64,000 bases of DNA, from assembly GCA_032718475.1 (NCBI GenBank), contig JAUCBJ010001196.1:62001-126000 (forward strand), in the 5' to 3' direction. The DNA is from Nemertoderma westbladi. Taxonomy: Eukaryota > Xenacoelomorpha > Nemertodermatida > Nemertodermatidae. Under the pieces are notes generated by a model that saw nothing but the letters and a program-made list of their open reading frames with translations, made no database searches and had not been told where the DNA came from. Position 1 is the stretch's first letter. Each line of letters opens with the position of its first letter. The translations under genes were made by a program, and so were the position numbers. Shown here in pieces: positions 1 through 10,760 of this stretch.

Positions 1-1065
1 TTCCATCTCCCGGACCTGCTGAGAGGAGCACTTGCGGTGTTCCCTCAACTGCCCGAGCAGGAGACCCATCTCCCATCGTCCCTCTGCTACCCACTCGACC
101 GCCGAAGCGGGAGTCGACAACGTAGTAGCGGGCGAGCGAGAGACAACGGGCGACAAATCATTAATATTTCGCTCGGAGTCCAGGACATGAACATTTTCAG
201 GGGTGGTTCTGTTGGGCACAGGTAGTTTCGTGCTGTGCAAAGGGAATTTAGAGGTAGGTTCTGGGAGTACAGGTGTCTCTATCACCGAAGGGGTTGCTTC
301 GAGAACAGGCCTAATTATTTCAGGTTTATCTACTATAGTAGGGAGTCTTTCTAATCTAATAATTTGGTCTGTGGGTTTTGTACTACCTAAGTCTACACTA
401 TCCAGTTGCATTCTCACCTCAGGAGGTAACGTCCGCTTGAGCATCCGTCTACGTCCGCTTGAACGAGATTTATTACCTCTACCTTCGGGATCTCGCATAT
501 CACCTTCATCGGAGGAGGCAAATCCCTGTCTTCTGGGAGTATATCGACACAGTAACCGTATCTGAGCTGTAATCAAAGCTGTCCTTTGTTTCTTCATGTA
601 TTCTTGTTCCGCCTGAAGTTTTTCCAGCTCTAGTTGGGTGGTCTCTTCAGATGCTCTTCGTTCTGCTTCTGCCACTGCTATCTTTCTTTCCGCTTCTATT
701 GCTGCAGCTGCCGCTTTTCTTTCCGCTTCTGCCGCTGCAGCTGCCGCTTTTCTTTCAGCCTCTGCCGCTGCTGCTGCCGATTTTCTATCAGCCGCTGCTG
801 CTTTCCTTTCAGATTCTGCCGTGGCCGCTGACCTTCGGTATTCTATTTGCCGTTGCTTTAATTGTCTATCCTTAACTAGCCTAGGGTCTGACACTACTAC
901 TGAAGGGATGACCTTTCCTACAGTAGGAGGGGACTTGGACTTTGGTCTGGGATGTTCTATACTTTGATCTTGGTCACAGATCCTTTCAAGACACTGTCCA
1001 AGTCTAAGACTCATTCTAACACCTTCCAAAAGACTATCTGACAGTGCCCGTTTTGTGTCAGACAT
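1..1065 (-). CDS. Gag-like protein of element E, partial, alanine/glutamate/lysine coiled-coil
   Basis: An ORF of 355 codons with no stop starts at the ATG at 1065 (MSDTKRALSDSLLEG) and runs off the left edge. Residues about 75-140 are a low-complexity charged repeat built on A-E-A-E-R-K-A-A-A, predicted to be a long helix or coiled coil. Residues 160-200 are basic and serine-rich; the rest is proline/threonine-rich with no zinc knuckle seen before the edge. Position directly after an LTR and leader makes it a structural Gag protein. Element C carries a gag with a comparable charged-repeat block, although the sequences differ. It is the only long intact frame of its element, so this copy may be younger than the others here. 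Confidence 0.7.
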   Translation of the reverse strand, partial: MSDTKRALSDSLLEGVRMSLRLGQCLERICDQDQSIEHPRPKSKSPPTVGKVIPSVVVSDPRLVKDRQLKQRQIEYRRSAATAESERKAAAADRKSAAAAAEAERKAAAAAAEAERKAAAAAIEAERKIAVAEAERRASEETTQLELEKLQAEQEYMKKQRTALITAQIRLLCRYTPRRQGFASSDEGDMRDPEGRGNKSRSSGRRRMLKRTLPPEVRMQLDSVDLGSTKPTDQIIRLERLPTIVDKPEIIRPVLEATPSVIETPVLPEPTSKFPLHSTKLPVPNRTTPENVHVLDSERNINDLSPVVSRSPATTLSTPASAVEWVAEGRWEMGLLLGQLREHRKCSSQQVREME

Positions 1066-1200
1066 ATTTGATTGTACAGTTGAATGCCTACTACTATAAC
1101 GACAGTTAAAGCAAGTCTAGTAATTCAGTATCAACTGTTAGCCTAGTAATTAATTAACGATATCGTTACTTTATGTAATGTGATATATATACAATATATT

Positions 1201-1390
1201 AGAGTACCGGTATATACTTATAGTATATATAAGTATTATTACAGACTAGGTTTGTCACAGAATACCGGTATATAACTTACACTTATAGTATGTATAAGTA
1301 TAGTTATAGACTAGAATTAATTACAGAATACCGGTATATAATTTCAGCACAAATATATAGAAATATATAATAAGCCTATCGTGAATACCG
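1201..1390 (-). repeat. Tandem repeat of about 65 bp around a TACCGGTATATA core in the E leader
   Basis: Three successive units each begin with (A)TACCGGTATATA, near 1204, 1263 and 1329, followed by similar AT-rich text, and a fourth core lies at 1385. Further ACCGGT palindromes occur at 3050, 3106 and 3140 in the same leader. The core is a palindrome and may be a protein-binding or RNA-structure element; the role is unknown. Confidence 0.7.
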
Positions 1391-1724
1391 GTATGTCAAT
1401 TATTTTAGAATAATTGAATTTCTGAATTTTAGGGTTACTTGGTTACTTTACCTTACTTTATTACCGTTATTTAAGCAGTAGTCCAACTGATATTAAGACC
1501 TAATTGATGTATGACAGGCCTACTATTTTATAAATCGGTTTGAGTTGATTTATAATATATATACCCGTTTTAATGGGTTTTGTCAATATTTGAAATAAAT
1601 GTTATTATTTCTGGGAAAGAGTCACTGCACAGAAGCTGTACGCTCTTAGTGAAGTGCTACTTGTTGGACACTAAAACAAATAATTCTAATTTGTCTAAGT
1701 TACTTAATACTACAAATTACGTAC

Positions 1725-2285
1725 AATACGGGGTGAGATTACAATCTCTAAATAAACACAAAAATTACACGTACGAAATTTTAGGGTAATTTTACAAGAA
1801 GTCTACAAACCAGCCTAACAAGGGGTTAGAATATCTGGTTATTACAAACGGACAGGATACTACGGTATTTGAAAATAACAAAGCAGTAGTAAATATACTG
1901 CGTTGTCCAGATAGGAAAAATACCACCGTCTGACGACTTATAGCCGTGGCGCTATAAGTACTACGTTATGTATCACGGAGTGTTCCTACCTAGAAGTTAA
2001 TTACCGCGGTCTACCAGAACCAACGTGCCTATTAACCACTTTACAACACAAATATACTGCCTACACACTAATTACCTTCGGAAAGCACTGTACACTAAAC
2101 CCTAAATTAGGTACAAGTAGTTATACAACAAATAATCAGTAGTTAAAAATACTTGAACAGCTAAAAGAACCACGGTATCTGCCGGAGTGACCAAAGCATA
2201 AAAATCTCCAGTCTTTACCTACGCCAAGCAGCCCTGATGTAGTACCGGGGTTAGTTTAACTATAACGGTATATATAACAAGCACA
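1725..2285 (-). repeat. Leader segment of E homologous to 39,118-39,690
   Basis: The reverse complement aligns almost throughout with the plus strand at 39.12-39.69 kb. Shared landmarks include CTTGTACCTAATTTAGGG, GTCAGACGGTGG and the end GTTTATTTAGAGATTG. Identity looks near 75-80 percent by eye. In E it sits inside the leader, not in the LTR. Confidence 0.85.
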
Positions 2286-2343
2286 ATTACTGTAGGAATA
2301 AACTTGGGGGTATGAATGTTGCGAATAATCGCATAAACTCTGA

Positions 2344-2925
2344 ATAATAAATATTACGCTACGCGTACAGACTACTCAAACAAAATACAGACCAAACGCT
2401 GGCAGACTACTATCAAGCCTAAACAAATTACAGTATATGCAGACTCCGAAATGGTTAGTTAGTATGCGTTCTAACCGAGTAGTACGACTTATTCTTTCAG
2501 GGGGATTTACCTTACAGCACTGGATGCCACCCACTTTCCTAACTAGTACTTTATCGGACATACACTCTACACACACCGCAATCTCTTCAGACCTAACAAC
2601 AGCCAGGCAACAATCCAGCCTACAAATTATCTAAATAAGAAATATTACGCTACCCGTACAGACTACACAAACAAAATACAGACCAAACGCTGGCAGACTA
2701 CTATCAAGCCTAAACAACTACAGTATATGAAGACTCCGAAATGGTTAGTTAGTATGCGTTCTAACCGAGTAGTACAACTTATTCTTTCGGGGGGATTTAC
2801 CTTACAGCACTGGAAGCCCACCACGTTCCTAACTAGTACTTTATCGGACATACACTCTACACACACTGCAATCCCTTCAGACTTAACAACAGTCAGACAA
2901 CAGTCCAGCCTACAAATTACCTGTA
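2344..2925. repeat. Tandem duplication, two units of about 290 bp, in the E leader
   Basis: Units 2344-2633 and 2634-2925 are nearly identical. Both start with AATATTACGCTAC, contain CCAAACGCTGGCAGACTAC, and end in AGCCTACAAATTA. They differ by scattered substitutions, so the duplication is not brand new. Confidence 0.9.
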
Positions 2926-3262
2926 CAATCTGAGCAGGCTTACACGTCTTCTGCTCAATATTAACTTACAAATAACTAAAACTGACAGAAATAGGCCTAA
3001 GTAAAATCCCAATAAAAACCAGGCGTCCCCGATTAAATATTAAAACCTACCGGTATATAATTATCAAAATCGAATAATACTGCTGTACCTGTACTGCTGT
3101 AAGTACCGGTTCGGGTAGTTAGGCAGTCAGGCCTACTAGTTACCGGTCGACCGGTACTTTAGACTGTATTTATTGCCTACACTGCAATCAGAACTTCATA
3201 ACTGTTATTGTTCTTACCAGAACAATAGACAACTATATTTCTGTTATTGTAATAACTGTTAT

Positions 3263-4405
3263 TGTTCGCGCTTTCAGACCTTTAGCAGTTTAACCTGCCA
3301 AATTTAAGTGTCTTCTAGATTTTAAATCGACTTTAGCCTATGACGAGTATTTGATACACTACATTAGCCGAAGCCAGTCTATGCGCGACCATTCACCCGC
3401 TGGATATACCCGGGAGACTGGATTCGGAAGCTTTGACCTTATTGCGGTGTAGGCCTACTGTATTATTCGACTGATCGTTAATATATAATCTCTGACAAAT
3501 ATTGTTCACTTTCGGGAAATATCAACAGTTCCTTTAGGACGTGGTGCTCTAAGTATGTAAACAGAGTTATGACTTACACTAGACACAACGGGATGGCTAT
3601 TGATTCACGTATAAAGCGCATTCTTTAGGAGATGCTTTGTTATCAGTCACAATCATGCACACTACTGCACAATGCTGCACACCGATCTGCCGACCTTCAC
3701 TAATTTTAGTCACATATAAAGAGAACAGCAACCGACATATGTAGTGCCTATGAAATAGCATTAGATTCACTCCAAAACCAATATAATGTGAGTCGCAATT
3801 GTTATATGTAACCGGTCTCTCTAACCTTCAGTATATCAAGAAGATTGGGGTTTTCTGATTTTATCGATATTATCCAAATATAACAAGATTCCATCAACTG
3901 ATATAATTAATAACCGACAGTAAATAGCAGTAAAATAATGCAGTGTTTGTATGTGACAATTTGATTCGATTTAAATTGTGATATGCAGTGATAACAGTTA
4001 TACGTTTCTATGATCAAAGCCTACTAATGTTTGGCTAAAGTCTGAAACGCAGAATCATTCCACAGCCGGTGTTCTAGGCTTAGGAAAAATACACACACTG
4101 ACTGAATTACGTAAGTTTCTGTATACAATGTCCAACACAGAGTGAAAACCGCTCTGATTGGTCGACCGAACAAAGAACGAACAAAGAACAAAGAAAAAGT
4201 TACACGTGGACACAGCTAATAGATGTCGTCATCTGAGTTCCGATGTTTAGAGTATTTGATCTTATTGCGGAGAAAAATGGCTTTTTATGTCCGCTAAAGC
4301 ACACATGCAGACATAGCGGGCAAAATCGCTTGTTATGTCCGCTAAAATACCTACTCGGTATATTGCGGAGAAAAATAGCTTGTTACATCCGCAAAAGCTT
4401 TTACA
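3263..4405 (-). repeat. 5' LTR of element E
   Basis: On the minus strand it starts TGTAAAAGCTTTTGCGG at 4405 and ends GCGCGAACA at 3263, a TG..CA-type LTR of 1143 bp. It matches the plus-strand LTR at 49,617-50,733 along its length. The first 160 bp hold three copies of a roughly 54-bp unit (GCGGACATAACAAGC plus T-rich text), where the B LTR has one. The opposite LTR lies outside the window. Confidence 0.85.
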
Positions 4406-4809
4406 AGTACAATAGTGTAAGGTGAAGATAATAATATATGTTAAACTTAGTGTATTTGCTCTTTTTGGTGAAATTTGATTAAAATTTAAATAAAACCCAT
4501 TTTAAATTTTATTAATGAATTTTTTGTTTCTTTTTGCACTTTCTACCCCCACTAAATCGACAATTGCGCTTCTAATGAGCTCACCCATGACCTGTTAGCC
4601 CCAGCAGAAGTGAAGATAATGTAAATTTTCAATAATATTTTTTGCACGGTAGATTAAATATGAGTGAAAAACAAAGTGCTACTGGGGTCACATGTTCCAA
4701 ATATTTTTTTTTCCTAAAATTTTGTCCACGTGTTATGGAAACATAACCTCACCCTTTGGGTGAGTTCCTAAGTAATTCGCGGACTTTTGATTTTTATGGC
4801 ACACCCTAG
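4406..4809. other. AT-rich non-coding stretch
   Basis: This is the flank of element E, AT-rich, with no ORF or repeat that I recognise. Confidence 0.5.
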
Positions 4810-6428
4810 CCTACATAGAGGCTACATGTAGGTATGTGTATCCTACATAAGGCTACATGTAGGTATGTGTAGCTTACATAGAGGCTACATGTAGGTATCT
4901 GTAGCATACATAGAGGCTACATGTAGGTATGTGTAGCCTACATGTAGGTGCATGTGTAGGGTGAATGTAGGTAGGTGTAGGTAGGTCTTTAAAAACAACA
5001 ATGATGAATGAATAGGCCTACGCGGGGTACCCGGACCGGACTTCCTCGAGGAGATGTGAATGTCGCGAACAGGGGTAGCCGGAATACCCACGAGGCGGAG
5101 CCAATCAATTCTACGATACTGACAAAGGAAGAAAACGACTGAACGATATACCGATACATACTGTCAGACTGTAGATCTTATGATCCTGCGGGTTTCAGGC
5201 ATGGAGGATAATGAATTTGTATGGGCCGAACATGAAGTTTCCAGTCAAGGAGGAATCGACCAATGGTTAGGGTTAACGCTCGTCATGAGGGTCTCAGGAT
5301 GAGTAGGTGATTCAACAAAACGCTAACAATAAACGCTAACGGACGGACTGAACCAGTGGCGAGGTAATGTATTTATATATGAAGTATTAATTATTGTTAG
5401 TAGATGTTTTATTTATTATATTGGTTTATTAAATTATGTCTTCAATGTCATTGATTATATTGTGTTTTGATTTTACTTATTCTTCATTTTATAAATCTTG
5501 CTGTGGCCGTTTTAATCTACTGTAATCTGCCGTGTCAATTTCATGATATTTTAATGGATATGCAATTTAACTTCTTCTTTCTTTTAACTTTCAATGCAAT
5601 AAAATATAACTGTAAAGCTATTGACTTTCGTTTATTGTTTTGGTGTTAATTCGAGATGGGATTTGAATCCCATCGGATTACTGATTAATTCCCATCATCG
5701 AGATGGGAATACTCTATAATGAAACAGTGTGGTGGTCCGCGGGATAGTGGGAAGGGATGGGACTGTTGCTGGTTGGTGGAATGTGACTCCTGAAAAATTA
5801 AAACAATCAAAACTTCCAGACTTCTATATTTTTACTTTCAAAATAAAACATCCAAAACATTTCAATGCTGAAGTACTGTTCAAGTCCCATTGGGGTTTAC
5901 GCCTGTAAGGTTGATAAAGAGGGGCATAGGGGGTCTGAGTTGCTGGTAGACTAGGCCCTATACAGTAGTCCTGTAGTCCCCGCGATGATGGCTGTTTAGG
6001 TTACTCAATAAACATATAGATTAGATCGAGTTAATCTAATGGAACGATGCCTTTCGTGGCGTAAGCATACTCAAATTATTAATATTTATGACGAGTAAGA
6101 GACTTTAGCCGTGGCCCCGTGGCTCAAGACTCTTACTCGTCATAAATATTAATAACCAGAACGCGATGTTTGATGTTTATACAGTATGCAGTAAAACCTG
6201 TTGCCTGTTGTCTGACAGCAGACAGGTCTGCAGGTTGATGTACCGTATTGTATCATGGCGATCAGAGATTGCCATTACATCCTGATTGACGACCGCGTGT
6301 ATCACGTTACTGCAAGTTGACACATAAAATACATTAATATCTATGGGACTACACCTACCTACATTCACCCCACACGTGTATCTTCTACATGTAGGCTACA
6401 CCTACCTACATGTAGTCTCTATGTAGGG
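4810..6428. mobile_element. Non-autonomous DNA element with subterminal CTACATGTAGG repeats
   Basis: The left end holds about four tandem units of 33 bp (core GAGGCTACATGTAGGTATG) between 4810 and 4986. The right end (6349-6428) holds the same text inverted, including CCTACCTACATTCACCC against GGGTGAATGTAGGTAGG. The outermost inverted segment is about 24 bp, built on CCTACATAGAG. The interior has no transposase-like ORF. Target duplication was not resolved. Confidence 0.65.
6075..6155. repeat. Near-perfect palindrome inside the 4.8-6.4 kb element
   Basis: Arms at 6075-6101 and 6130-6155 are reverse complements (core TATTTATGACGAGTAAGAG) separated by a GC-richer loop. It would form a stable hairpin or cruciform; it could also be a small inserted foldback element. 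Confidence 0.85.
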
Positions 6429-7171
6429 TATACCTCTACGCAAAAAATATAACCTTTTGCTTCAGTTGAATATGTTAGCGTATCCATTCGCTGCACCACC
6501 CAGTAAGAAAATGGGGAACTGTGATTTACGAATCACAACCAAGTATGCAATATCACCCAAAAGTAATATTGCATACCAGAAGGAGACGGGGCAATAATGC
6601 CAGTTTGGAGAAGACACAAACACATCTCAGGGAGAAGCTAGCATAGGGCGAGGGGAGATAGGGAGTGGCTAAAGAGTAAACCAACCGCTGGTGGGGCGGC
6701 ACTCCATCAATTAGCGCGCATCTATTGGTAGGTCGATAAAGTAGGTAGTGTATGTAATCTTCCATGCAATATCTATATAACTGTTACTCAGTGTTAATTA
6801 TGATTCAGTTGGCTATTAACCAGTGTAGGAGTCAAACGGTTTTAACCGTCGTCGTTACTGCTATTATTGTGCAATACTGATCGTGCTGTTATACCGGCAC
6901 TTATTTATCAGACAACATTATCATTACTGTAAACGAAACTCTGTGTTATTGTTACACCAGCCTTCGGCCTTTCAGTCCCTTGAATCACACTAGGCAGACG
7001 CAGCGACGTGTATCGACACACGACAAACACCGGTCGGAATACACTTGCCAACTGGGATCCCATCACAGAATATCCTTATATCCACCTCTAAAACATAGAA
7101 TTATATCAGTATAAATGGGTTTTCATATTTATTACATGTAGGCCGTATCATTATTATTTATTTTACAAAAG
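6429..7171. other. Intergenic or intronic sequence upstream of the lectin exon
   Basis: No coding segment was recognised. Two short hairpins occur (GTATGCAATAT with its inverse near 6545-6575, and TGTGATT/AATCACA just before). It ends in a pyrimidine-rich tract and AG at 7170-7171, a plausible splice acceptor. Confidence 0.45.
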
Positions 7172-7378
7172 GTGTACGTGACCAACAGCAATGACATAAC
7201 AATCTTGAACGGTATTGGCTCCAGTTCAGAAGTACCATGTGGTATAATCACCCAAGGAACACCGCAACTAACTGTCATCAATTGTGTTGGTAATGTTGGT
7301 CGCTACATTGTTCTCTTCAATGATAATATCGACACTTTAAATTTCTGCGAAGTCATGGTTTATATCTTTGGAGTTTAA
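7172..7378 (+). CDS. Terminal exon of an F-type lectin (fucolectin-like) gene, partial
   Basis: An exon-like frame follows TTTTACAAAAG and runs 68 codons to a TAA at 7376-7378. The translated text has the C-terminal features of the F-type lectin fold: a VPCG segment, then C-x5-GRYIVLF, and the ending LNFCEVMVYIFGV, which matches the family pattern GRYVTV..LTLCEVEVY. The family binds fucose or other glycans and is usually secreted. Only the C-terminal half of one domain is present, and the earlier exons were not found in the transposon-filled sequence upstream. It could be a pseudogene fragment, although the frame is intact and ends neatly. Confidence 0.65.
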   Translation: MYVTNSNDITILNGIGSSSEVPCGIITQGTPQLTVINCVGNVGRYIVLFNDNIDTLNFCEVMVYIFGV

Positions 7379-8152
7379 TTTACAGGTGGGGAGATTAATG
7401 ATGCTGCCATTGTATTCCTTGTATCACTTAACTTTATTTTATTCATTACAGTGATATGCATTATAGAAGGGACACTATCAAAACAAAAACAAGTTTTGCA
7501 TTACTAAATTAGTGTTATATATACAGTATAATATAGTCAATATTTTTTATTATTATTTTCTTCTCTGAGTGTTACAAAAGAAATGGAAATTCTGCATTCG
7601 AGATGCTAAAATTAGTCTACTAAAACAAATATTAGTTATAATAATAGTTGTTGATTGTACATGACGAATGAGATAAAATTTGATAATTTCTACCGATAAT
7701 ATTTTTCACATTTCCCTGGGTCAATATATAAGAATAATAAGAAAGTGTAATATCCAAGATATCGAACATTTTTTCTCTCGACCAAAACCTGTTTTTCTCC
7801 TTATATTTGTTAGAATTGTAACAGAATAAACTTTTTTAAATATATTTTATGAATAATATTTGTTCATTGATTTCATGTTATGTAATATATTATTTGCAGA
7901 GCGAATCTCAAAGACTTCGAACTCTTCCTTATCAAAGAAATGGACCGGGGAAGAGCATTTTATCTGTCCTTATGTGTAACAACTGTATGTGTACTACACA
8001 TAGTGAAGAGAATAACATGCGTTTTGGCTAGAATAGCCCTGAATTATCTATACTAATGTCCATAAGTGTTCTGAACAAAATAAGAATACTAATATTATTG
8101 TAGTTATATCGATGACTTCTAGAATACTGATGTATTCAGGATGCATCACTTA
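7379..8152. other. AT-rich stretch, possible 3' UTR of the lectin gene
   Basis: No ORF of note. An AATAAA polyadenylation-type signal lies at 7825-7830, about 450 bp after the lectin stop; such signals are frequent by chance in AT-rich DNA. Confidence 0.35.
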
Positions 8153-8345
8153 AGGCCGCGTTCACACCGTGTCGAAGTCAAATTCAAAAGTCTAGGTCCA
8201 AAGAAAATTAATATAGCTAGAAATAATAAATAATAATACATTATATAATACTGTATAATACATTAGGGCATGCTAGAAAAAATTAAATTTCATGTGATGT
8301 GTTTTACGTCTTTTGACTTTGACTCATTAGTGTGAACGCGGCCTA
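8153..8345. mobile_element. MITE of about 190 bp with GGCCGCGTTCACAC termini
   Basis: Left end AGGCCGCGTTCACAC and right end GTGTGAACGCGGCCT are perfect inverted repeats, and pairing extends inward through GTCAAA and CTTTTGAC against their complements. There is no coding capacity. It lies near TTAA/TAA flanks, but the target duplication is not certain. Confidence 0.75.
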
Positions 8346-8574
8346 ATACAGCATTAAGTTTATAGAGGATCCTAGAAGATTCTGGTTTATTCTAGGAAAT
8401 TAATAAATACACGAGTGTGTGGGAGGTGACTTCGTGCAGCAGAAGCTGCAAGCAATCTTAGCGAACAATTATAATTATACTATGGCTAGTTATATATTCT
8501 GATATTGGCTTCCGACACCCCCCTTTGGAAAACGGCCATAGTATAATAATTATCCTTATGGCCAATTCCACGGT

Positions 8575-9471
8575 GTCGGACGTTACGGACACGGTTTCGG
8601 TCGGGCTCGATTTTTGAATGTTTTTCTTTAAATTTACGAAAATACTTGAATTTTTGACATCAGATTGCGTTGAATAAATGAGACAATTTATAAATCTTTC
8701 AGAATATCGCAAATACTCTGCATTGGGAAACGTTATTGTTCTTAAACTGTTGACTTTTAAAAAGGTGCGTCGGACGTTACAAAAATAGGACACTTTTTAA
8801 AGTACATATTTTACTTTTGATTGCAATTAATGCCGAAGAGTGGTATGTTATTATTTTTGGGCTCAAAATGTAGCTCAACTATTCTATTTTTCGAAAAGGT
8901 TTTCTAAATTGCACTGCAGATCTTTTGAAGTCAACATTTGCAATGCAAATTTGTGCGGAATGGTGTCGGACGTTACGTGTTGGACGTTACATAAATATTT
9001 GCAATATTTAGCCACCTCTGTCGGCTTTATTTTCCGTCTTTGGAATGTAATCTAGATATCATTAGAACCGCCTTCATCCGCAGATTCCGAATCTGAAAAC
9101 CATTTTAAATTTCACCAACAATTGCCAAATATAATATCTAAATACCAAGGTGTGAATTTTGAGTCGAAAATCGCAATTTTTGGAACCTTTATTGATGCCT
9201 TTTACACTATACACTGCAATTTAGACATTAAATACATAATAATTAAATTACATAATAATAATGTCGGACGTTACAAGTGTCGGACGTTACAATGTGTCGG
9301 ACATTACAAACTTCTTTCACTGAAATCACAGCCTTTATGGTAGCCTGGATTGCTGTAAATGGCACAAGAGACGCCATCTTACGTCGGCATTGAGTCATTT
9401 TATTTCGATATGGTTTGCTAAACAATAGAGAAGTATTTGAGAAAAAATGTAAAAAATGTGTCGGACGTTAC
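8575..9471 (+). repeat. Array of the 12-mer GTCGGACGTTAC at spacings near 196 bp
   Basis: Exact copies start at 8575, 8769, 8965, 9263, 9279 and 9460, with one-mismatch copies at 8979 and 9296. All are on the same strand. Several neighbouring spacings are 194, 196 and 197 bp. The sequence between copies is AT-rich and not obviously repeated. No gene explains it; short frames on both strands are broken. Confidence 0.8.
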
Positions 9472-10115
9472 AATTGGATACAGGTAGCTTTTAATGCTTA
9501 TTGTATGAGAAGCGTTCTATGTTTATGGCGTAGAACTACCTCATTGGAATGTGCATTTACGGCTGATTACAATGATACCAAGGATAGCCTATATGGATAA
9601 ACAGTAACAAAAAATATTTCGCCTTTGGTATTTTTTTTTTTGGTTTTTACATTAGTCTTGATGATGGTCGATATAATCGCAAAATTTCCTATTTTATACC
9701 CTCAAATCAATGTAAATTTTGTCAAAAAATTCGAAAAATTTATGAAATTTTACCCAATAAATCATGACATATTGCTTATTTTTTAAAGTTTTTTTTTTCA
9801 TATCGTTTCCCATTTTCTGTGGAAATGCCCTTATACAAATATGAAACGAAACAAAAATTAATTCTTATTATATATATAATATAATTAATTATAAAAGTTC
9901 GCTGATGATTCGCAGTTCTGACTCGCCCAACAATAATTGTATTGTATAATTCTACTATAATAGCTACATTATACCAACTATATTTTAATTTGATTTGTTT
10001 GTGTTTAGTATGTGTTTATTTATTTAGTATGCCTACTAATGTAGTACTTCTTAGTACAGGCTCCAACCTATGACCCCGTAGGAATCCTAGAGTTATGAAA
10101 GATTATTTTTTATAT
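9472..10115. other. AT-rich non-coding stretch
   Basis: It contains T-runs (near 9630 and 9790) and no recognisable gene or repeat. Confidence 0.5.
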
Positions 10116-10530
10116 GATTAATTTAATGGCATATTTAGTTTTTTTTAAATACCATAGCAACCAAGTTAAAACGACCTACATTGTTGGATGTATTCGCAAT
10201 GTATTAGCAATGGGCTTTAAACGTGCATAATGCATAATATGCAGTGGTCGTAGCGTCATGGGATCAGAATCTACCACCAAGATATCAAGTATAAGGAACA
10301 ATATCCACTATTTTTCAGTTTCTAGTTGCCATGGCAACGGGTAACTTTGACTAGAAACGGGCTATATATTAGCGGTAGCGTCATTAAATCAACATCCACC
10401 CCCCGCATATCGATTTTTAGGAAAAATTTGCAATGTCTTAGTTCTAGATGCCATGGCAACCCGTCAGAATTGTTGACAAAGTAAACAAAACCAAACTTTC
10501 AAAAAACTAAATATGCCATTAAATTCTTCA
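10116..10530. mobile_element. MITE of about 415 bp
   Basis: TTTAATGGCATATTTAGTTT at the left end is inverted at the right end (AAACTAAATATGCCATTAAA region, 10,505-10,530). The interior has no ORF and holds two related 'CATGGCAAC' segments. Flanking duplication was not established. Confidence 0.65.
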
Positions 10531-10667
10531 TATCCAAAATAGTAATCTTCCATAAATTTTATCTCATCATATCTACTATGGGTTGTTGCTATAGTATTTT
10601 CCTCCGTTGTTATGTTTAAGACCCTCTAAAAAACGAGCGCAACTGTTTGGAGTAGTCTACCCAAATT

Positions 10668-10760
10668 TTAAGGTCCGTGTAGTGAGACCTTGGTAGAGCT
10701 TTGGACTTGAAATCTCTAGGTACCGAGTTCAATCCCGCTTTCAGTAATTTTTTGGTTGTA
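10668..10760 (+). ncRNA. tRNA-like segment, probable SINE head or tRNA pseudogene
   Basis: TGGTAGAGCTTTGG resembles a pol III A box, CTTGAAATC resembles a tRNA anticodon loop (serine-type TGA), and GAGTTCAATCCC resembles a B box at the right distance. The acceptor and T stems do not pair well, so a working tRNA is unlikely; a tRNA-derived SINE or relic fits better. Confidence 0.4.

Larger units (their letters stand above)
1..4405 (-). mobile_element. Element E: 5' part of a BEL/Pao-like LTR retrotransposon
   Basis: Read on the minus strand the order is LTR (4405 to 3263), a 2.2 kb non-coding leader, and a gag-like ORF that is still open at the window edge. The LTR is related to the 3' LTR at 49,617-50,733, and part of the leader recurs at 39,118-39,690, so E and element B belong to one family. 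The pol part and 3' LTR lie outside the window. BEL/Pao assignment is by relation to B, whose integrase is BEL-type. Confidence 0.75.

Noticed and set aside
638-967. Plus-strand Ala/Ser-rich ORFs
   Set aside because: Shadows of the minus-strand coiled-coil gag of element E.
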